A DNA stretch of 64,000 nt. Source: Dorea_D sp963559605 (GTDB lineage Bacteria > Bacillota > Clostridia > Lachnospirales > Lachnospiraceae). This document shows, piece after piece, positions 7,441 through 15,587 of the stretch (position 1 is the first letter of the stretch; each line of letters begins with the position of its first letter). Under the pieces are notes generated by a model that saw only the letters and a list, made by a program, of their open reading frames with translations, did no database searches and was not told the origin of the DNA. Location: assembly GCA_963559605.1 (NCBI GenBank), contig CAUWLL010000001.1, positions 1 to 64,000 on the forward strand, written 5' to 3'. The position numbers and the translations under genes were made by a program.

Positions 7441-7953
7441 ATGAAGAAAACAGGATTTTATATTATCAAAGATAAGTTTTTTGAGGATATGCCAGATCCA
7501 TATCTTAAAGGAAATAAAGCAGGAAACAGACCGCATTATTACTGTTTTGAGGATACGAATACGGGAATATATTGGATGATACCCTTGTCTAGCCGCATTG
7601 ATAAATACAGGTGGATTATGGAAAAAAAAGAAAAAGCCGGGAAACCTTGTGATATTCTCCATATCGTCAGACTGGATGACAGTCGGGAGAGTGCATTTCT
7701 GATACAAGATATGTTTCCAATAACAGAGGAGTACATAGAGCGGGAATATACAATCGCCGGAAATCATTTGATGTTGACGAGTGAGCATACGGCCAGAGAA
7801 GTTGAGCAGAAAGCGAGAAAAGTTATAGGTATGTTGAAACGTGGTATAAAGTTTACTCCAACGCAGCCAGATGTTATGGCTATACTGGAAAAATTGCAAC
7901 AGGGGAGAAAATTCGTGATACCTGTTTGCTCTGAAACAGTAAATAAGGCGTAA
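7441..7953 (+). CDS. cptN: type III toxin of the CptN family (endoribonuclease, 170 aa)
   Basis: The product begins M-K-K-T-G-F-Y-I-I-K-D at ATG 7441, behind GAGGA, directly after the terminator. Family hallmarks seen are F-F-E-D-M-P-D-P-Y-L-K-G-N, R-P-H-Y-Y-C-F, W-M-I-P-L-S-S-R, P-C-D-I-L-H-I, S-A-F-L-I-Q-D-M-F-P-I-T and K-F-T-P-T-Q-P-D-V. These match my knowledge of the ToxN/CptN/TenpN RNases, and the 170-residue length fits. The toxin would cleave mRNA and its own antitoxin precursor and be held inactive by the 45-nt RNAs; such loci stabilise elements or abort phage infection. A longer in-frame reading from TTG 7267 runs through the RNA repeats and is rejected. Confidence 0.9.
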   Translation: MKKTGFYIIKDKFFEDMPDPYLKGNKAGNRPHYYCFEDTNTGIYWMIPLSSRIDKYRWIMEKKEKAGKPCDILHIVRLDDSRESAFLIQDMFPITEEYIEREYTIAGNHLMLTSEHTAREVEQKARKVIGMLKRGIKFTPTQPDVMAILEKLQQGRKFVIPVCSETVNKA

Positions 7954-8029
7954 AATATAAATATTACAGCTATAGAAATCCCTAAAAGCAATCAGATATT
8001 TAACAATTATGCTATGCTAATAGGGAGAA

Positions 8030-8038
8030 TGCTATAAT
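8030..8038 (+). promoter_or_regulatory. extended -10 promoter of the flavodoxin gene
   Basis: TGCTATAAT (8030-8038) is an extended -10 element 37 bases before the start codon at 8075. No convincing -35 box is present at the normal distance. Confidence 0.45.
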
Positions 8039-8074
8039 AAAGATAATTTAGAAGCTGTTGAGGTATAAAGCATT

Positions 8075-8602
8075 ATGAAAAGTTTGATTATATATGGTAG
8101 TCAATATGGAACAGCAAAAGCATACGCCACAAAACTTTCAGAGATAACGGAAATTCCATGCGTAAGTTATGAAGACATAAAGGATATAAGGAATTATGAG
8201 CAGATAATATATTTGGGCGGTTTGTATGCAGGTGGTGTAAAAGGATTAAAAAATACATTTAGACTATTGAAAAATAGCAATATCAAAACGATTGTGGTTA
8301 CTGTAGGGCTTGCAGATGTAAAAAACCAAGAGAATACTGATCATATTAAAGCATCTGTTGCGAAACAGATTGAAAAAGATATTTTAGAAAACTCTTTGAT
8401 TTTTCATTTGAGAGGTGGTATAGATTACAGTAAATTGAATTTTAAGCATAAGACTATGATGAAAATGCTATATCATACTCTTAAAAGTAAGCCGGTTGAA
8501 AGCCTTACACAAGAAGATAAGGCGTTGATAGAAACCTATAACAAAAAAGTGGATTTTGTTGATTATCATTCACTAAAACAAATTGTAGAGGTAATTCAAT
8601 AA
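8075..8602 (+). CDS. flavodoxin-domain protein (175 aa)
   Basis: The N-terminus K-S-L-I-I-Y-G-S-Q-Y-G-T-A-K is a flavodoxin phosphate-binding loop, and Y-L-G-G-L-Y-A-G-G-V-K-G and V-V-T-V-G-L-A-D supply the two later flavin-contacting loops. The arrangement is that of the flavodoxin-like/HemG-like group, about 175 residues, binding FMN and acting as an electron carrier or small oxidoreductase in the cytoplasm. Physiological partner unknown. The gene is complete; a group II intron is inserted 9 bases past its stop codon. Base composition is AT-rich like the rest of the accessory region. Confidence 0.8.
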   Translation: MKSLIIYGSQYGTAKAYATKLSEITEIPCVSYEDIKDIRNYEQIIYLGGLYAGGVKGLKNTFRLLKNSNIKTIVVTVGLADVKNQENTDHIKASVAKQIEKDILENSLIFHLRGGIDYSKLNFKHKTMMKMLYHTLKSKPVESLTQEDKALIETYNKKVDFVDYHSLKQIVEVIQ

Positions 8603-9092
8603 ATCCCAGTTGTGCGCCCAGCTAAGGGTGTGTAACCAAGTCGGTGGGAATCCGATTTATCCAAGGTCTAGCCAGCCAGATAATAGCGAGTCTTGGGATG
8701 TTGTTGGTAACAGCAACTGACAAGCGTAGACAGCAAGAAAGCAGGGTTGCAATGCTATTGAGCCTCGAAAAGTTAACTTCAGTAGGCCGACGTCTTAACT
8801 GGTGCGGAAGGCAACAGCACACAAGTCATTATGGCGAGAATTGTGTGGCGCTGCGGGGTCAAAGGGCCAATCATGCTTGACATTGTGGGTACACATCAAC
8901 TGGGGAGAACCTGTTGTCTCTCGTATAAGAGTATGAAGTATCAACTGAAAACGGAGAGCTTCAAATGGATAACAGGTAGTCGGACAGTCTCATAGTACTG
9001 ATGAAATCGGGTAATGCCGATGGAGGGAAGGGGACTGCATAGTAACGGTCTTTCTGAAGACACATTATCCGTACTCAGGGACGGAGGAAATA

Positions 9093-10388
9093 ATGGGAAC
9101 GAAATTAGAAAGAATAGCTGAAATATCGGCAGAATCAAAAAAACCTGTATTCACATCCATATATCACTTGATAAATGCAGAATTGCTGAAACAATGCCAT
9201 AAAGAATTAGATGGCAAAAAGGCAGTTGGTGTTGATAAGGTGACAAAGGAAGAATACGGAAAGAACCTCGATAGAAATATCGAAGACTTAGTACAGAGGT
9301 TAAAGAACAAATCTTTTAAACCACTCCCATCATTGAGGGTATATATACCAAAGGGAAATGGAAAAATGTGACCGCTGGGAATAGCCTCTTATGAGGATAA
9401 GATTGTCCAAATGGCAGTAAAGAAAGTACTGGAAGCAATCTACGAGCCAAGATTTCTGAACTGTATGTATGGATTTAGACCAAACAGAGGTTGTCACGAA
9501 GCGGTAAAAGAAGTATATCAGAGAATCAGTTATGGGAAAATCAGCTACATAGTGGACGCTGATATTAAAGGATTTTTCGATCACATTAACCATGACTGGA
9601 TGATGAGATTTCTGGAATGGCATATTCAAGACCCAAATCTGCTCTGGCTGATAAAGAAATATTTAAAAGCTGGAATAATGGAAGATGGAAAATTTGAATC
9701 AACAGAGGAAGGTTCAGCACAGGGTTCAGTCATGAGTCCGATGCTAGCAAATATATACATGCATAACGTGTTAACGCTGTGGTTTAAATTTGTGGTGAAA
9801 AAGACTTTAAAAGGAGACTGTTTTCTGGTGAATTTTGCAGATGATTTTGTAGCTGGATTCCAGTATAAATCAGAAGCAGAGTGGTATTATTCAGCCCTGA
9901 AAGAGAGGATGGAACAATTCAATCTTGAGCTGGAAAGCAGTAAAAGCAGGTTGATTGAATTTGGGAGATTTGCAGAAACCAACAGACTTTCCAGAGGAAT
10001 AGGTAAGCCAGAAACATTCGATTTTCTAGGTTTTACTTTCTATTGCGGAAAAACGAGAAAGGGAACGTTTGCATTAAAGTTGCAGACATCTCGAAAGAAG
10101 TTTGAACGTAAGCTGAAAGAATACAAACTATGGATATATGATAATCGGAACCGTCCGGTCAGAGAAATCATAAAAGAACTAAATGTAAAGCTTGTAGGTC
10201 GCTATCGCTATTATGGAGTAACATGGAATTATAGAAGATTATGTGCATTCTTACACAGAGTACAACAATTCCTGTTCAAAGCGGTAAATCGTCGAGGTTG
10301 CAGAAGAGCCTATACATGGGGTGGTTTTTGGGAAATGCTAAAGTGTTATCCGCTTGCGAAACCAAAGACGTACTATTGCTTATATTAA
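9093..10388 (+). pseudogene. ltrA: group II intron reverse transcriptase/maturase, nonsense-interrupted
   Basis: The start ATG 9093 follows GGAGGAAAT. The reading frame stops at TGA 9369-9371 and continues in the same frame to 10388. The residues around the stop (G-K-M-stop-P-L-G-I-A-S-Y-E-D-K) show that it replaces the arginine of the conserved P-K-G-x-G-K-x-R-P-L-G motif, so a CGA to TGA change is the simplest cause. Downstream are R-x-N-R-G-C-H-E-A, D-A-D-I-K-G-F-F-D, the catalytic F-A-D-D, and F-D-F-L-G-F-T-F of the maturase (X) domain. No H-N-H endonuclease domain follows. Without suppression the product is a 92-residue fragment. Confidence 0.88.
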
Positions 10389-10406
10389 AGTGAATGTTAT
10401 TATGAG

Positions 10407-10439
10407 GAGCCGTATGCGGGAAAGCCGCACGTACGGATC
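10407..10439 (+). other. group II intron domain V hairpin
   Basis: GAGCCGTATGCGGG, a short AAAG loop and CCGCACGTACGGATC fold into the catalytic hairpin with the two-base bulge of bacterial group II introns. It is the most conserved part of the ribozyme and appears intact. Confidence 0.9.
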
Positions 10440-10560
10440 TGTGAGGGGCTAAAGTTGCAAGGCTTTAGTCTACTCGACTGTAAAGTATATTAAAAGTGGT
10501 TATTTTTTCAAGTAATTGGTTGTTCATTATCAATCTTTACAGGAGAGGAGAGTGATTATT

Positions 10561-11052
10561 ATGAAAAAGATAATGGCAGTTATGCTATCGTTGTTTGCTT
10601 GTTCGGCTCTGTTTACAGGGTGCAACACTTCCTCCGAAAGCAATGAAGAACAGTCCTTAAAGGTATATTCATTTAGCGGAGAAAATGAATATATTTCTGT
10701 GTCGAATGGTGTAATTATTTTAGGTGGCAAAGATGAAATTTGCTATGGTGGCGATTTGAAAGTAATGTCAGACGATTTTGCTGATATTACCGCATACTCC
10801 ACTACCATTTATATCAACGGAAGTGAAAAAGAAACTTTGCTTTCTAATAGCGTTGATGATCAGACAGGTGGGACAATAGATGTTTCTGGAAATATTGGAA
10901 AAATTTCCGGGGACATTTTCATAGATAGTGACGCTGATAAGTTGACTGATAATTTGTGGTTTGAATTGAAAACAACTAATTTGAGCGGAAAAGAAAACAC
11001 TTATCAGATACAATTAAAGACAACTGAAATCACAAAGAAAGCCAAAAAGTAA
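10561..11052 (+). CDS. small putative lipoprotein (163 aa)
   Basis: ATG 10561 follows AGGAGAGGAGAG; an upstream in-frame ATG at 10516 is not needed. The N-terminus M-K-K-I-M-A-V-M-L-S-L-F-A-C-S-A-L-F-T-G-C is a lipoprotein signal with lipobox L-F-T-G-C. The mature part is rich in beta strands, with a serine/glutamate linker after the cysteine (N-T-S-S-E-S-N-E-E) and no known enzyme motif. I do not recognise the family. It stands alone between the intron and a strong terminator and belongs to the AT-rich accessory part. Confidence 0.7.
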   Translation: MKKIMAVMLSLFACSALFTGCNTSSESNEEQSLKVYSFSGENEYISVSNGVIILGGKDEICYGGDLKVMSDDFADITAYSTTIYINGSEKETLLSNSVDDQTGGTIDVSGNIGKISGDIFIDSDADKLTDNLWFELKTTNLSGKENTYQIQLKTTEITKKAKK

Positions 11053-11090
11053 CTTCTAAATTGCATGAAGTGGGGTGTGGGAATAAGTCG

Positions 11091-11137
11091 AATAAAGACG
11101 TAGGAAAGTTGCAGTTTCCTACGTCTTTATTTGACTT
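11091..11137 (+). terminator. strong intrinsic terminator at the accessory/core boundary
   Basis: A 17-bp perfect stem (11091-11107 with 11115-11131), a seven-base loop, then T-rich sequence. It closes the lipoprotein gene and overlaps the -35 box of the rsmD promoter. Confidence 0.85.
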
Positions 11138-11159
11138 TTTTGCCCATCACTTTTATAAT
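11131..11159 (+). promoter_or_regulatory. SigA promoter of rsmD-coaD
   Basis: TTGACT (11131-11136), 17 bases, TATAAT (11154-11159). The start site would be near 11166, about 32 bases before the rsmD start codon. Confidence 0.85.
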
Positions 11160-11197
11160 GAAACAAGACAAACTATAAGAAGTAAGGGGCGTTTCGT

Positions 11198-11767
11198 ATG
11201 AGAGTGATCGCAGGTACGGCAAAAAGACTACAACTGAAAACATTGGAGGGACTGGATACCAGACCTACCACAGACCGCATTAAGGAAACCTTGTTCAACA
11301 TGCTGACCCCTTATATTTACGACAGCTTGTTTCTGGACCTTTTTGCAGGGAGCGGAGGCATCGGGATCGAGGCGCTTAGCCGTGGGGCAAGAGGCGCGGT
11401 GTTCGTGGAAAATAATCCGAAAGCCATGGCGTGTGTGAAAGAGAATTTGAAGCATACGAAGCTGGAGGGGAAATCCATGACGCTTTCCACAGATGTGATG
11501 ACAGCCCTTTATAAATTGGAGGGCGAGAAAGAATTTGATTATATTTACATGGATCCTCCGTACAACCGGGAGTGGGAAAAGCGGGTACTGGAATATCTGT
11601 CCGGTTCGGGACTTCTTTCGGAGGACGGGATTATTATTGTAGAAGCGTCGAAAGAGACGGCATTTGATTATGTAGAGGAACTTGGATTTTCTATTATTAA
11701 GTCCAAAGAATACAAAACTAACAAGCATGTGTTTCTGGAACCGGCAGGGAGGAAAGAGATATGTTAA
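11198..11767 (+). CDS. rsmD: 16S rRNA (guanine-966-N2)-methyltransferase RsmD
   Basis: The protein methylates G966 (E. coli numbering) of 16S rRNA using S-adenosylmethionine during 30S assembly. It starts M-R-V-I-A-G-T-A-K, has the family motif R-P-T-T-D-R-I-K-E-T-L-F-N, the SAM-binding F-A-G-S-G-G-I-G-I-E and the catalytic D-P-P-Y at about residues 119-122. Length 189 is normal. The start ATG 11198 is preceded by AAGGGGC. It overlaps coaD by 7 bases, the usual rsmD-coaD pair, so the two are co-translated. Confidence 0.95.
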   Translation: MRVIAGTAKRLQLKTLEGLDTRPTTDRIKETLFNMLTPYIYDSLFLDLFAGSGGIGIEALSRGARGAVFVENNPKAMACVKENLKHTKLEGKSMTLSTDVMTALYKLEGEKEFDYIYMDPPYNREWEKRVLEYLSGSGLLSEDGIIIVEASKETAFDYVEELGFSIIKSKEYKTNKHVFLEPAGRKEIC

Positions 11768-12252
11768 GAGCGCTATATCCGGGCAGTTTTGATCCGGTCA
11801 CATACGGGCATTTGGACATCATCCGCCGTTCCTGTGAACTGTCGGACGAATTAATTGTGGGAGTGCTGAATAATAAGGCAAAAACACCGTTGTTTTCCAT
11901 AGAAGAACGTGTTAGAATGTTAAAAGAAGTAACAAAAGATATGCCCAAGGTGGAGATCGTTCCCTTTGAGGGACTTTTGGTAGATTTTGCAAAAGAGTTG
12001 TCGGCGAAAGTAGTGGTGAGGGGACTGCGGGCAGTGACAGATTTTGAGTATGAATTGCAGATGTCACAGACAAACCACAAGCTATTGCCGGAGTTGGAGA
12101 CAGTTTTTTTGACTACGAACCTTGAATATTCTTATCTCAGTTCAACCGTAGTAAAAGAGGTGGCAGCTTTTGGAGGGGATATTTCTCAGTTTGTCCCGGA
12201 GACAATCGAAAAGAAAATACAAGAGAAAATCAAAAAAGGAGAGTGTAAATAA
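11761..12252 (+). CDS. coaD: pantetheine-phosphate adenylyltransferase CoaD
   Basis: It catalyses the transfer of AMP from ATP to 4'-phosphopantetheine, the penultimate step of coenzyme A synthesis. The nucleotidyltransferase motif P-G-S-F-D-P-V-T-Y-G-H-L-D is at the N-terminus, R-G-L-R-A-V-T-D-F-E-Y-E and the late Y-S-Y-L-S-S-T-V-V-K-E are present. Length 163 is typical. The start overlaps the rsmD end; its stop TAA shares one base with the next start (TAATG), so three genes form a tight unit. Confidence 0.96.
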   Translation: MLRALYPGSFDPVTYGHLDIIRRSCELSDELIVGVLNNKAKTPLFSIEERVRMLKEVTKDMPKVEIVPFEGLLVDFAKELSAKVVVRGLRAVTDFEYELQMSQTNHKLLPELETVFLTTNLEYSYLSSTVVKEVAAFGGDISQFVPETIEKKIQEKIKKGECK

Positions 12253-12875
12253 TGAGTAGCCGTATTGAGCAGATTATTGAAGAAATTGAGGAGTATATCG
12301 ACAGCTGTAAGTTCCAGCCTTTGTCTACAACAAAGATTGTTGTAAATAAAGACCAGATGGATGAACTGCTTCGTGAGCTTCGTATGAAAACTCCGGATGA
12401 AATCAAACGTTATCAGAAGATTATTGCAAATAAAGATGCGATTCTTGCAGATGCACAGGCAAAAGCAGATAATATGATCGAGCAGGCGCAGATCCATACG
12501 AATGAATTGGTGAGCGAGCACGAGATCATGCAACAGGCATATGCGCAGGCAAATGAGGTCGTTACAGCTGCAACAGAACAGGCGCAGCAGATTCTTGACA
12601 ATGCGACCCGTGATGCAAACGAGATCCGTATCGGAGCTATCCAGTATACGGACGATCTGCTGTCAAATGCAGAGAGCATCATCGGACATACGCTTGACAG
12701 CTATACAACGAAGTATGACGGTTTGGTAAATTCTCTTCAGGAGTGCTACGATATGGTTCGTACGAACAGATCCGAGCTTGAGATTCCTGAGCCGTCCGCA
12801 GAAGCGGCAGAGCCGGTTTACGAAGCGGAGGAAGCGGCAGAGCCGGAATATGCGGTGGAGGAAGACTTCATCTAA
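12252..12875 (+). CDS. coiled-coil protein, ATPase subunit H/DivIVA-like (207 aa)
   Basis: A mostly helical protein with a long coiled coil (about residues 55-165) rich in alanine, glutamine and glutamate, for example I-L-A-D-A-Q-A-K-A-D-N-M-I-E-Q-A and T-A-A-T-E-Q-A-Q-Q-I-L-D-N-A. The acidic tail (P-E-P-S-A-E-A-A-E-P) is low in complexity. Proteins of this type are often labelled vacuolar H+-ATPase subunit H or DivIVA-like, but no other V-ATPase gene is here, so the label is only structural. Translationally coupled to coaD. Its end overlaps the convergent ylbJ gene by 8 bases. Confidence 0.75.
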   Translation: MSSRIEQIIEEIEEYIDSCKFQPLSTTKIVVNKDQMDELLRELRMKTPDEIKRYQKIIANKDAILADAQAKADNMIEQAQIHTNELVSEHEIMQQAYAQANEVVTAATEQAQQILDNATRDANEIRIGAIQYTDDLLSNAESIIGHTLDSYTTKYDGLVNSLQECYDMVRTNRSELEIPEPSAEAAEPVYEAEEAAEPEYAVEEDFI

Positions 12876-13821
12876 TATATAGGATATAAATACAGGCAAT
12901 GAAGCTGGTTACCCCTGCGGTGATCAGCTTTTGTATTATGTATGGGACAATGGAAAGCTCTGTTCCGTGGATCATGCACTGGGTCTGTGAGACGGCGCAC
13001 CATCCGCCAAAGGCGGTCATGGTAAGACACAGGACGAAACGGGTTTCCGGAGGCAGCACAGAAGTGCAGATCTGACGGATTCCGGTAGTGATCTCCAGAG
13101 AAGGGAAGAGGATACCGGTAAATAACGGATGTTTGACCGGAAGCAGCCCGCATAATTCCATCAGGATAGAAAAGAGCATAATATATCCCCCTACTTTGAC
13201 AATGGTTTCAAAGCCGTTCATCATACATTGTTCTACCAGAGCGCCGCCGGATGCAGGAGAGGTATGACAAAGATTTTCTTTATTGCCTGAGCGAAGAAGG
13301 AGGTTTTCTTTTGCTTTCTTTTTCAAGAGAAATGCCCGGAACAGGAAGCTGCACAGCACAGGCGTACCTATAAGGATGAGGAAAGAAGGGAAAAATAACG
13401 TTTTATCGCCTAAATTTTGTATCAGAACATAGCTGATCAGAAACATTGGGCTTGTATTATTGCAGAAAGACAGCAAGTATCTGGCTTCTTGTATAGAAAT
13501 ATGACCGTTTTTTAACAGATCGGCAGTCACCTTGCTTCCCATTGGGTATCCGCACAAGAATCCGGTCAGAACCGCAAAGGAACCATAGGAAGAAACCTGA
13601 AAAACACGGGAAAACAGAGGACCGGTCAGCTTTGCGATGCTATGTATGGCATGGGTCTGTATCAGCAGATTGGAGACAATGATGAAAGGCAACAATGTCG
13701 GCAGTACCACCTGAAACCACAGGAGCAGACCCTTGCTTGCCCCATTTACCACAGGAGTGGGGAAGAGGAGCATAAGGCAGAAAAAAAGGATCGTGGAGAG
13801 CCTGAGTATATCTCGTTTCAT
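12868..13821 (-). CDS. ylbJ: sporulation integral membrane protein YlbJ
   Basis: A multi-pass membrane protein of 317 residues with the nucleoside-recognition (Gate) fold. Recognisable parts are the early helix S-T-I-L-F-F-C-L-M-L-L-F, V-L-P-T-L-L-P-F-I-I-V-S-N, the loop G-F-L-C-G-Y-P-M-G-S-K, and C-N-N-T-S-P-M-F-L-I-S-Y. In Bacillus subtilis ylbJ is needed for spore cortex or heat-resistant spores; in both Bacilli and Clostridia it lies close to coaD, as here. Its presence supports a spore-forming host. It is convergent with the coiled-coil gene. Confidence 0.92.
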   Translation of the reverse strand: MKRDILRLSTILFFCLMLLFPTPVVNGASKGLLLWFQVVLPTLLPFIIVSNLLIQTHAIHSIAKLTGPLFSRVFQVSSYGSFAVLTGFLCGYPMGSKVTADLLKNGHISIQEARYLLSFCNNTSPMFLISYVLIQNLGDKTLFFPSFLILIGTPVLCSFLFRAFLLKKKAKENLLLRSGNKENLCHTSPASGGALVEQCMMNGFETIVKVGGYIMLFSILMELCGLLPVKHPLFTGILFPSLEITTGIRQICTSVLPPETRFVLCLTMTAFGGWCAVSQTQCMIHGTELSIVPYIIQKLITAGVTSFIACIYILYIR

Positions 13822-13870
13822 AGGACAGATGCTCCGAAGAAATATTCTTGATTTTATTGTATGGATATGG

Positions 13871-13899
13871 TTGATTTTTTATGATTCATGCTCCATAAT
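13871..13899 (+). promoter_or_regulatory. SigA-type promoter of the dipeptidase gene
   Basis: TTGATT (13871-13876), 17 bases, CATAAT (13894-13899), 39 bases before the start at 13938. Confidence 0.6.
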
Positions 13900-13937
13900 A
13901 TTAGGTGGAAAATATGTCTGAAGAGGAGAGAAAAACA

Positions 13938-15386
13938 ATGGCAGTATTAGAACATTTAGAACCAAAAAAAGTTTTTCAGTTTTTTGAAGAACTGTGTCAG
14001 ATTCCACACGGAACATTTGACATGGAACGCATCAGCAACCATTGTGCAGCGTTCGGAAAAGAGCGTGGATTAGAGACGATCCAGGATGAGGTGGGTAACG
14101 TAGTCATTAAAAAACCGGGAACCGAAGGATACGAGAACAGTGAGCCGGTCATCCTTCAGGGACACATGGACATGGTGTGTGAGAAAAAACCGGGAACGGA
14201 GCATGATTTTAAGAAAGATCCGTTGAAGCTCCGTATTGTAGACGGCAATGTTATGGCGACAGATACAACTCTCGGAGCAGATAACGGAGTTGCGGTTGCT
14301 ATGGCTATGGCGCTTCTTGACAGCGATGATATTCCACATCCGCCGTTGGAAGTATTATTTACGATTGATGAAGAAACCGGAATGGGCGGAGCGACGGCAA
14401 TTGATATGTCTATCTTTAAAGGACGCATGCTTCTGAACCTGGATTCTGAAGACGAGGGTGTGTTTACCGCAGGATGTGCCGGCGGTATCAACATTGAGAA
14501 CCATGTTCCGGTGAAGAAAGAAGCGGCAGAAGGCACACAGGTTACGCTCCGTATCCACAACCTGCTTGGCGGACACTCCGGTATCGAGATCGATCAGCAG
14601 AGAGGAAACGCCAATAAGATGATGGGACGTCTTCTGGATCACATTTCCAAAGAGGTTGAGTTTGTGCTTACAGAAGTGAACGGTGGTTCCAAGGCAAACG
14701 TTATTTCTTTTGATACTACAGCGAAGATCCTTGTAAAAGCAGAAGAGGCTGCAAAAGTAAAAGAGATTGCAGACAATCTGAAAGCTGTATGGGATGAGGA
14801 ATTCATGGGCGATGAGGCGAACCTCACAGTAGATGTGACAGAAGAGGCAGGAATATCTGTACAGGCATTTGATAAAGACAGTACAGACAGAGTGATCTCT
14901 TACTTGATCATCATTCCAAACGGTGTGATGGAGTACAGCCGTAAGCTGAAAGGAAGTGTAGAGACTTCTCTGAATATCGGTGTTGTAGAGACTTGCGACG
15001 GATATGTAAGAGGATGCTTCCAGATCAGAAGTTCTGTAGAGTCTAAAAAACAGCAGCTTCGCGATTATGTAGAGCGTTGTGGTAAAGTCGTAGGCGGAAC
15101 GACAGTAATTACCGGAGATTATCCGGCATGGCAGTACAATCCGCAGTCCAAGCTCAGAGACGTTATGATCGACACTTATACGAAGATGTACGGAAAAGCG
15201 CCTGAGGTTGTGACCATTCATGCAGGACTTGAGTGCGGCCTGTTCCTTGGCAAGCGCCCGGATCTTGACTGTATTTCTATCGGCTCTAACCTTAAAAATG
15301 TACATTCTTTCAATGAAAGCATGGATATTGAGTCGGCAGCCCGCACATGGGATTATGTAAAAGCTGTTTTGGCAAATCTGAAATAG
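13938..15386 (+). CDS. pepD: aminoacyl-histidine dipeptidase (PepD, peptidase M20C)
   Basis: A cytoplasmic zinc peptidase that hydrolyses Xaa-His dipeptides such as beta-Ala-His. Metal-binding motifs are visible: G-H-M-D-M-V, T-T-L-G-A-D-N-G, the acid pair in D-E-E-T-G-M-G-G, N-L-D-S-E-D-E-G and a late histidine in V-H-S-F-N-E-S. The lid insertion carries G-G-H-S-G-I-E-I. The ATG at 13938 has GAGGAG eight bases upstream and gives M-A-V-L-E-H-L, 482 residues, the usual size; the longer frame from 13905 has no site. Monocistronic between its promoter and a strong terminator. Confidence 0.93.
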   Translation: MAVLEHLEPKKVFQFFEELCQIPHGTFDMERISNHCAAFGKERGLETIQDEVGNVVIKKPGTEGYENSEPVILQGHMDMVCEKKPGTEHDFKKDPLKLRIVDGNVMATDTTLGADNGVAVAMAMALLDSDDIPHPPLEVLFTIDEETGMGGATAIDMSIFKGRMLLNLDSEDEGVFTAGCAGGINIENHVPVKKEAAEGTQVTLRIHNLLGGHSGIEIDQQRGNANKMMGRLLDHISKEVEFVLTEVNGGSKANVISFDTTAKILVKAEEAAKVKEIADNLKAVWDEEFMGDEANLTVDVTEEAGISVQAFDKDSTDRVISYLIIIPNGVMEYSRKLKGSVETSLNIGVVETCDGYVRGCFQIRSSVESKKQQLRDYVERCGKVVGGTTVITGDYPAWQYNPQSKLRDVMIDTYTKMYGKAPEVVTIHAGLECGLFLGKRPDLDCISIGSNLKNVHSFNESMDIESAARTWDYVKAVLANLK

Positions 15387-15437
15387 AGTTACATAAGTCC
15401 TCAATATAAGGAATTGAAAATAACGAAAAATATTTTA

Positions 15438-15466
15438 GACCGTGTTCCGATGGGACGCGGTCTTTT
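15438..15466 (+). terminator. intrinsic terminator after pepD
   Basis: An 11-bp stem with two G-T pairs (15438-15448 with 15452-15462), a three-base loop and TTTTT. Confidence 0.85.
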
Positions 15467-15587
15467 TGTTCCTTTTATATAAAAGCGCCCTGCGCAGGAG
15501 GCGTTTGGTCATAAAATACAGAAGCCTTTTCATATACTGATCTGTCAGCAGGAATCAGATGTGGACGTATAGGGAAAGGGAAAATCT

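Larger units (their letters stand above)
8612..10478 (+). mobile_element. group II intron (about 1.87 kb) with degenerate intron-encoded protein
   Basis: The element starts with the conserved GTGCG at 8612, followed by about 480 bases of ribozyme domains I-III, an internal reverse transcriptase reading frame in domain IV (9093-10388), a typical domain V hairpin (10407-10439) and a domain VI ending CTACTCGAC at about 10478. It is inserted between the flavodoxin gene and the following lipoprotein gene, outside any coding sequence. The 3' boundary is inferred from the usual AY end and could be off by a base or two. The protein carries a nonsense codon, so self-mobility is doubtful, although splicing with help in trans remains possible. 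Confidence 0.9.

Noticed and set aside
8644..8880. Open frames on both strands in the 5' part of the group II intron
   Set aside because: They lie in ribozyme domains I-III, have no ribosome site and no family resemblance; RNA structure explains the sequence.
14355..15404. A 349-codon open frame on the minus strand over pepD
   Set aside because: It is the antisense shadow of a conserved peptidase gene, with no ribosome site and cysteine/histidine/arginine-rich nonsense composition.
15481..15538. Palindrome CCTGCGCAGG and a CATATACT box before the M23 peptidase as a sporulation promoter
   Set aside because: The -10-like box alone is too short and the -35 spacing does not fit a known sporulation sigma factor well, so it is only mentioned in the gene entry.
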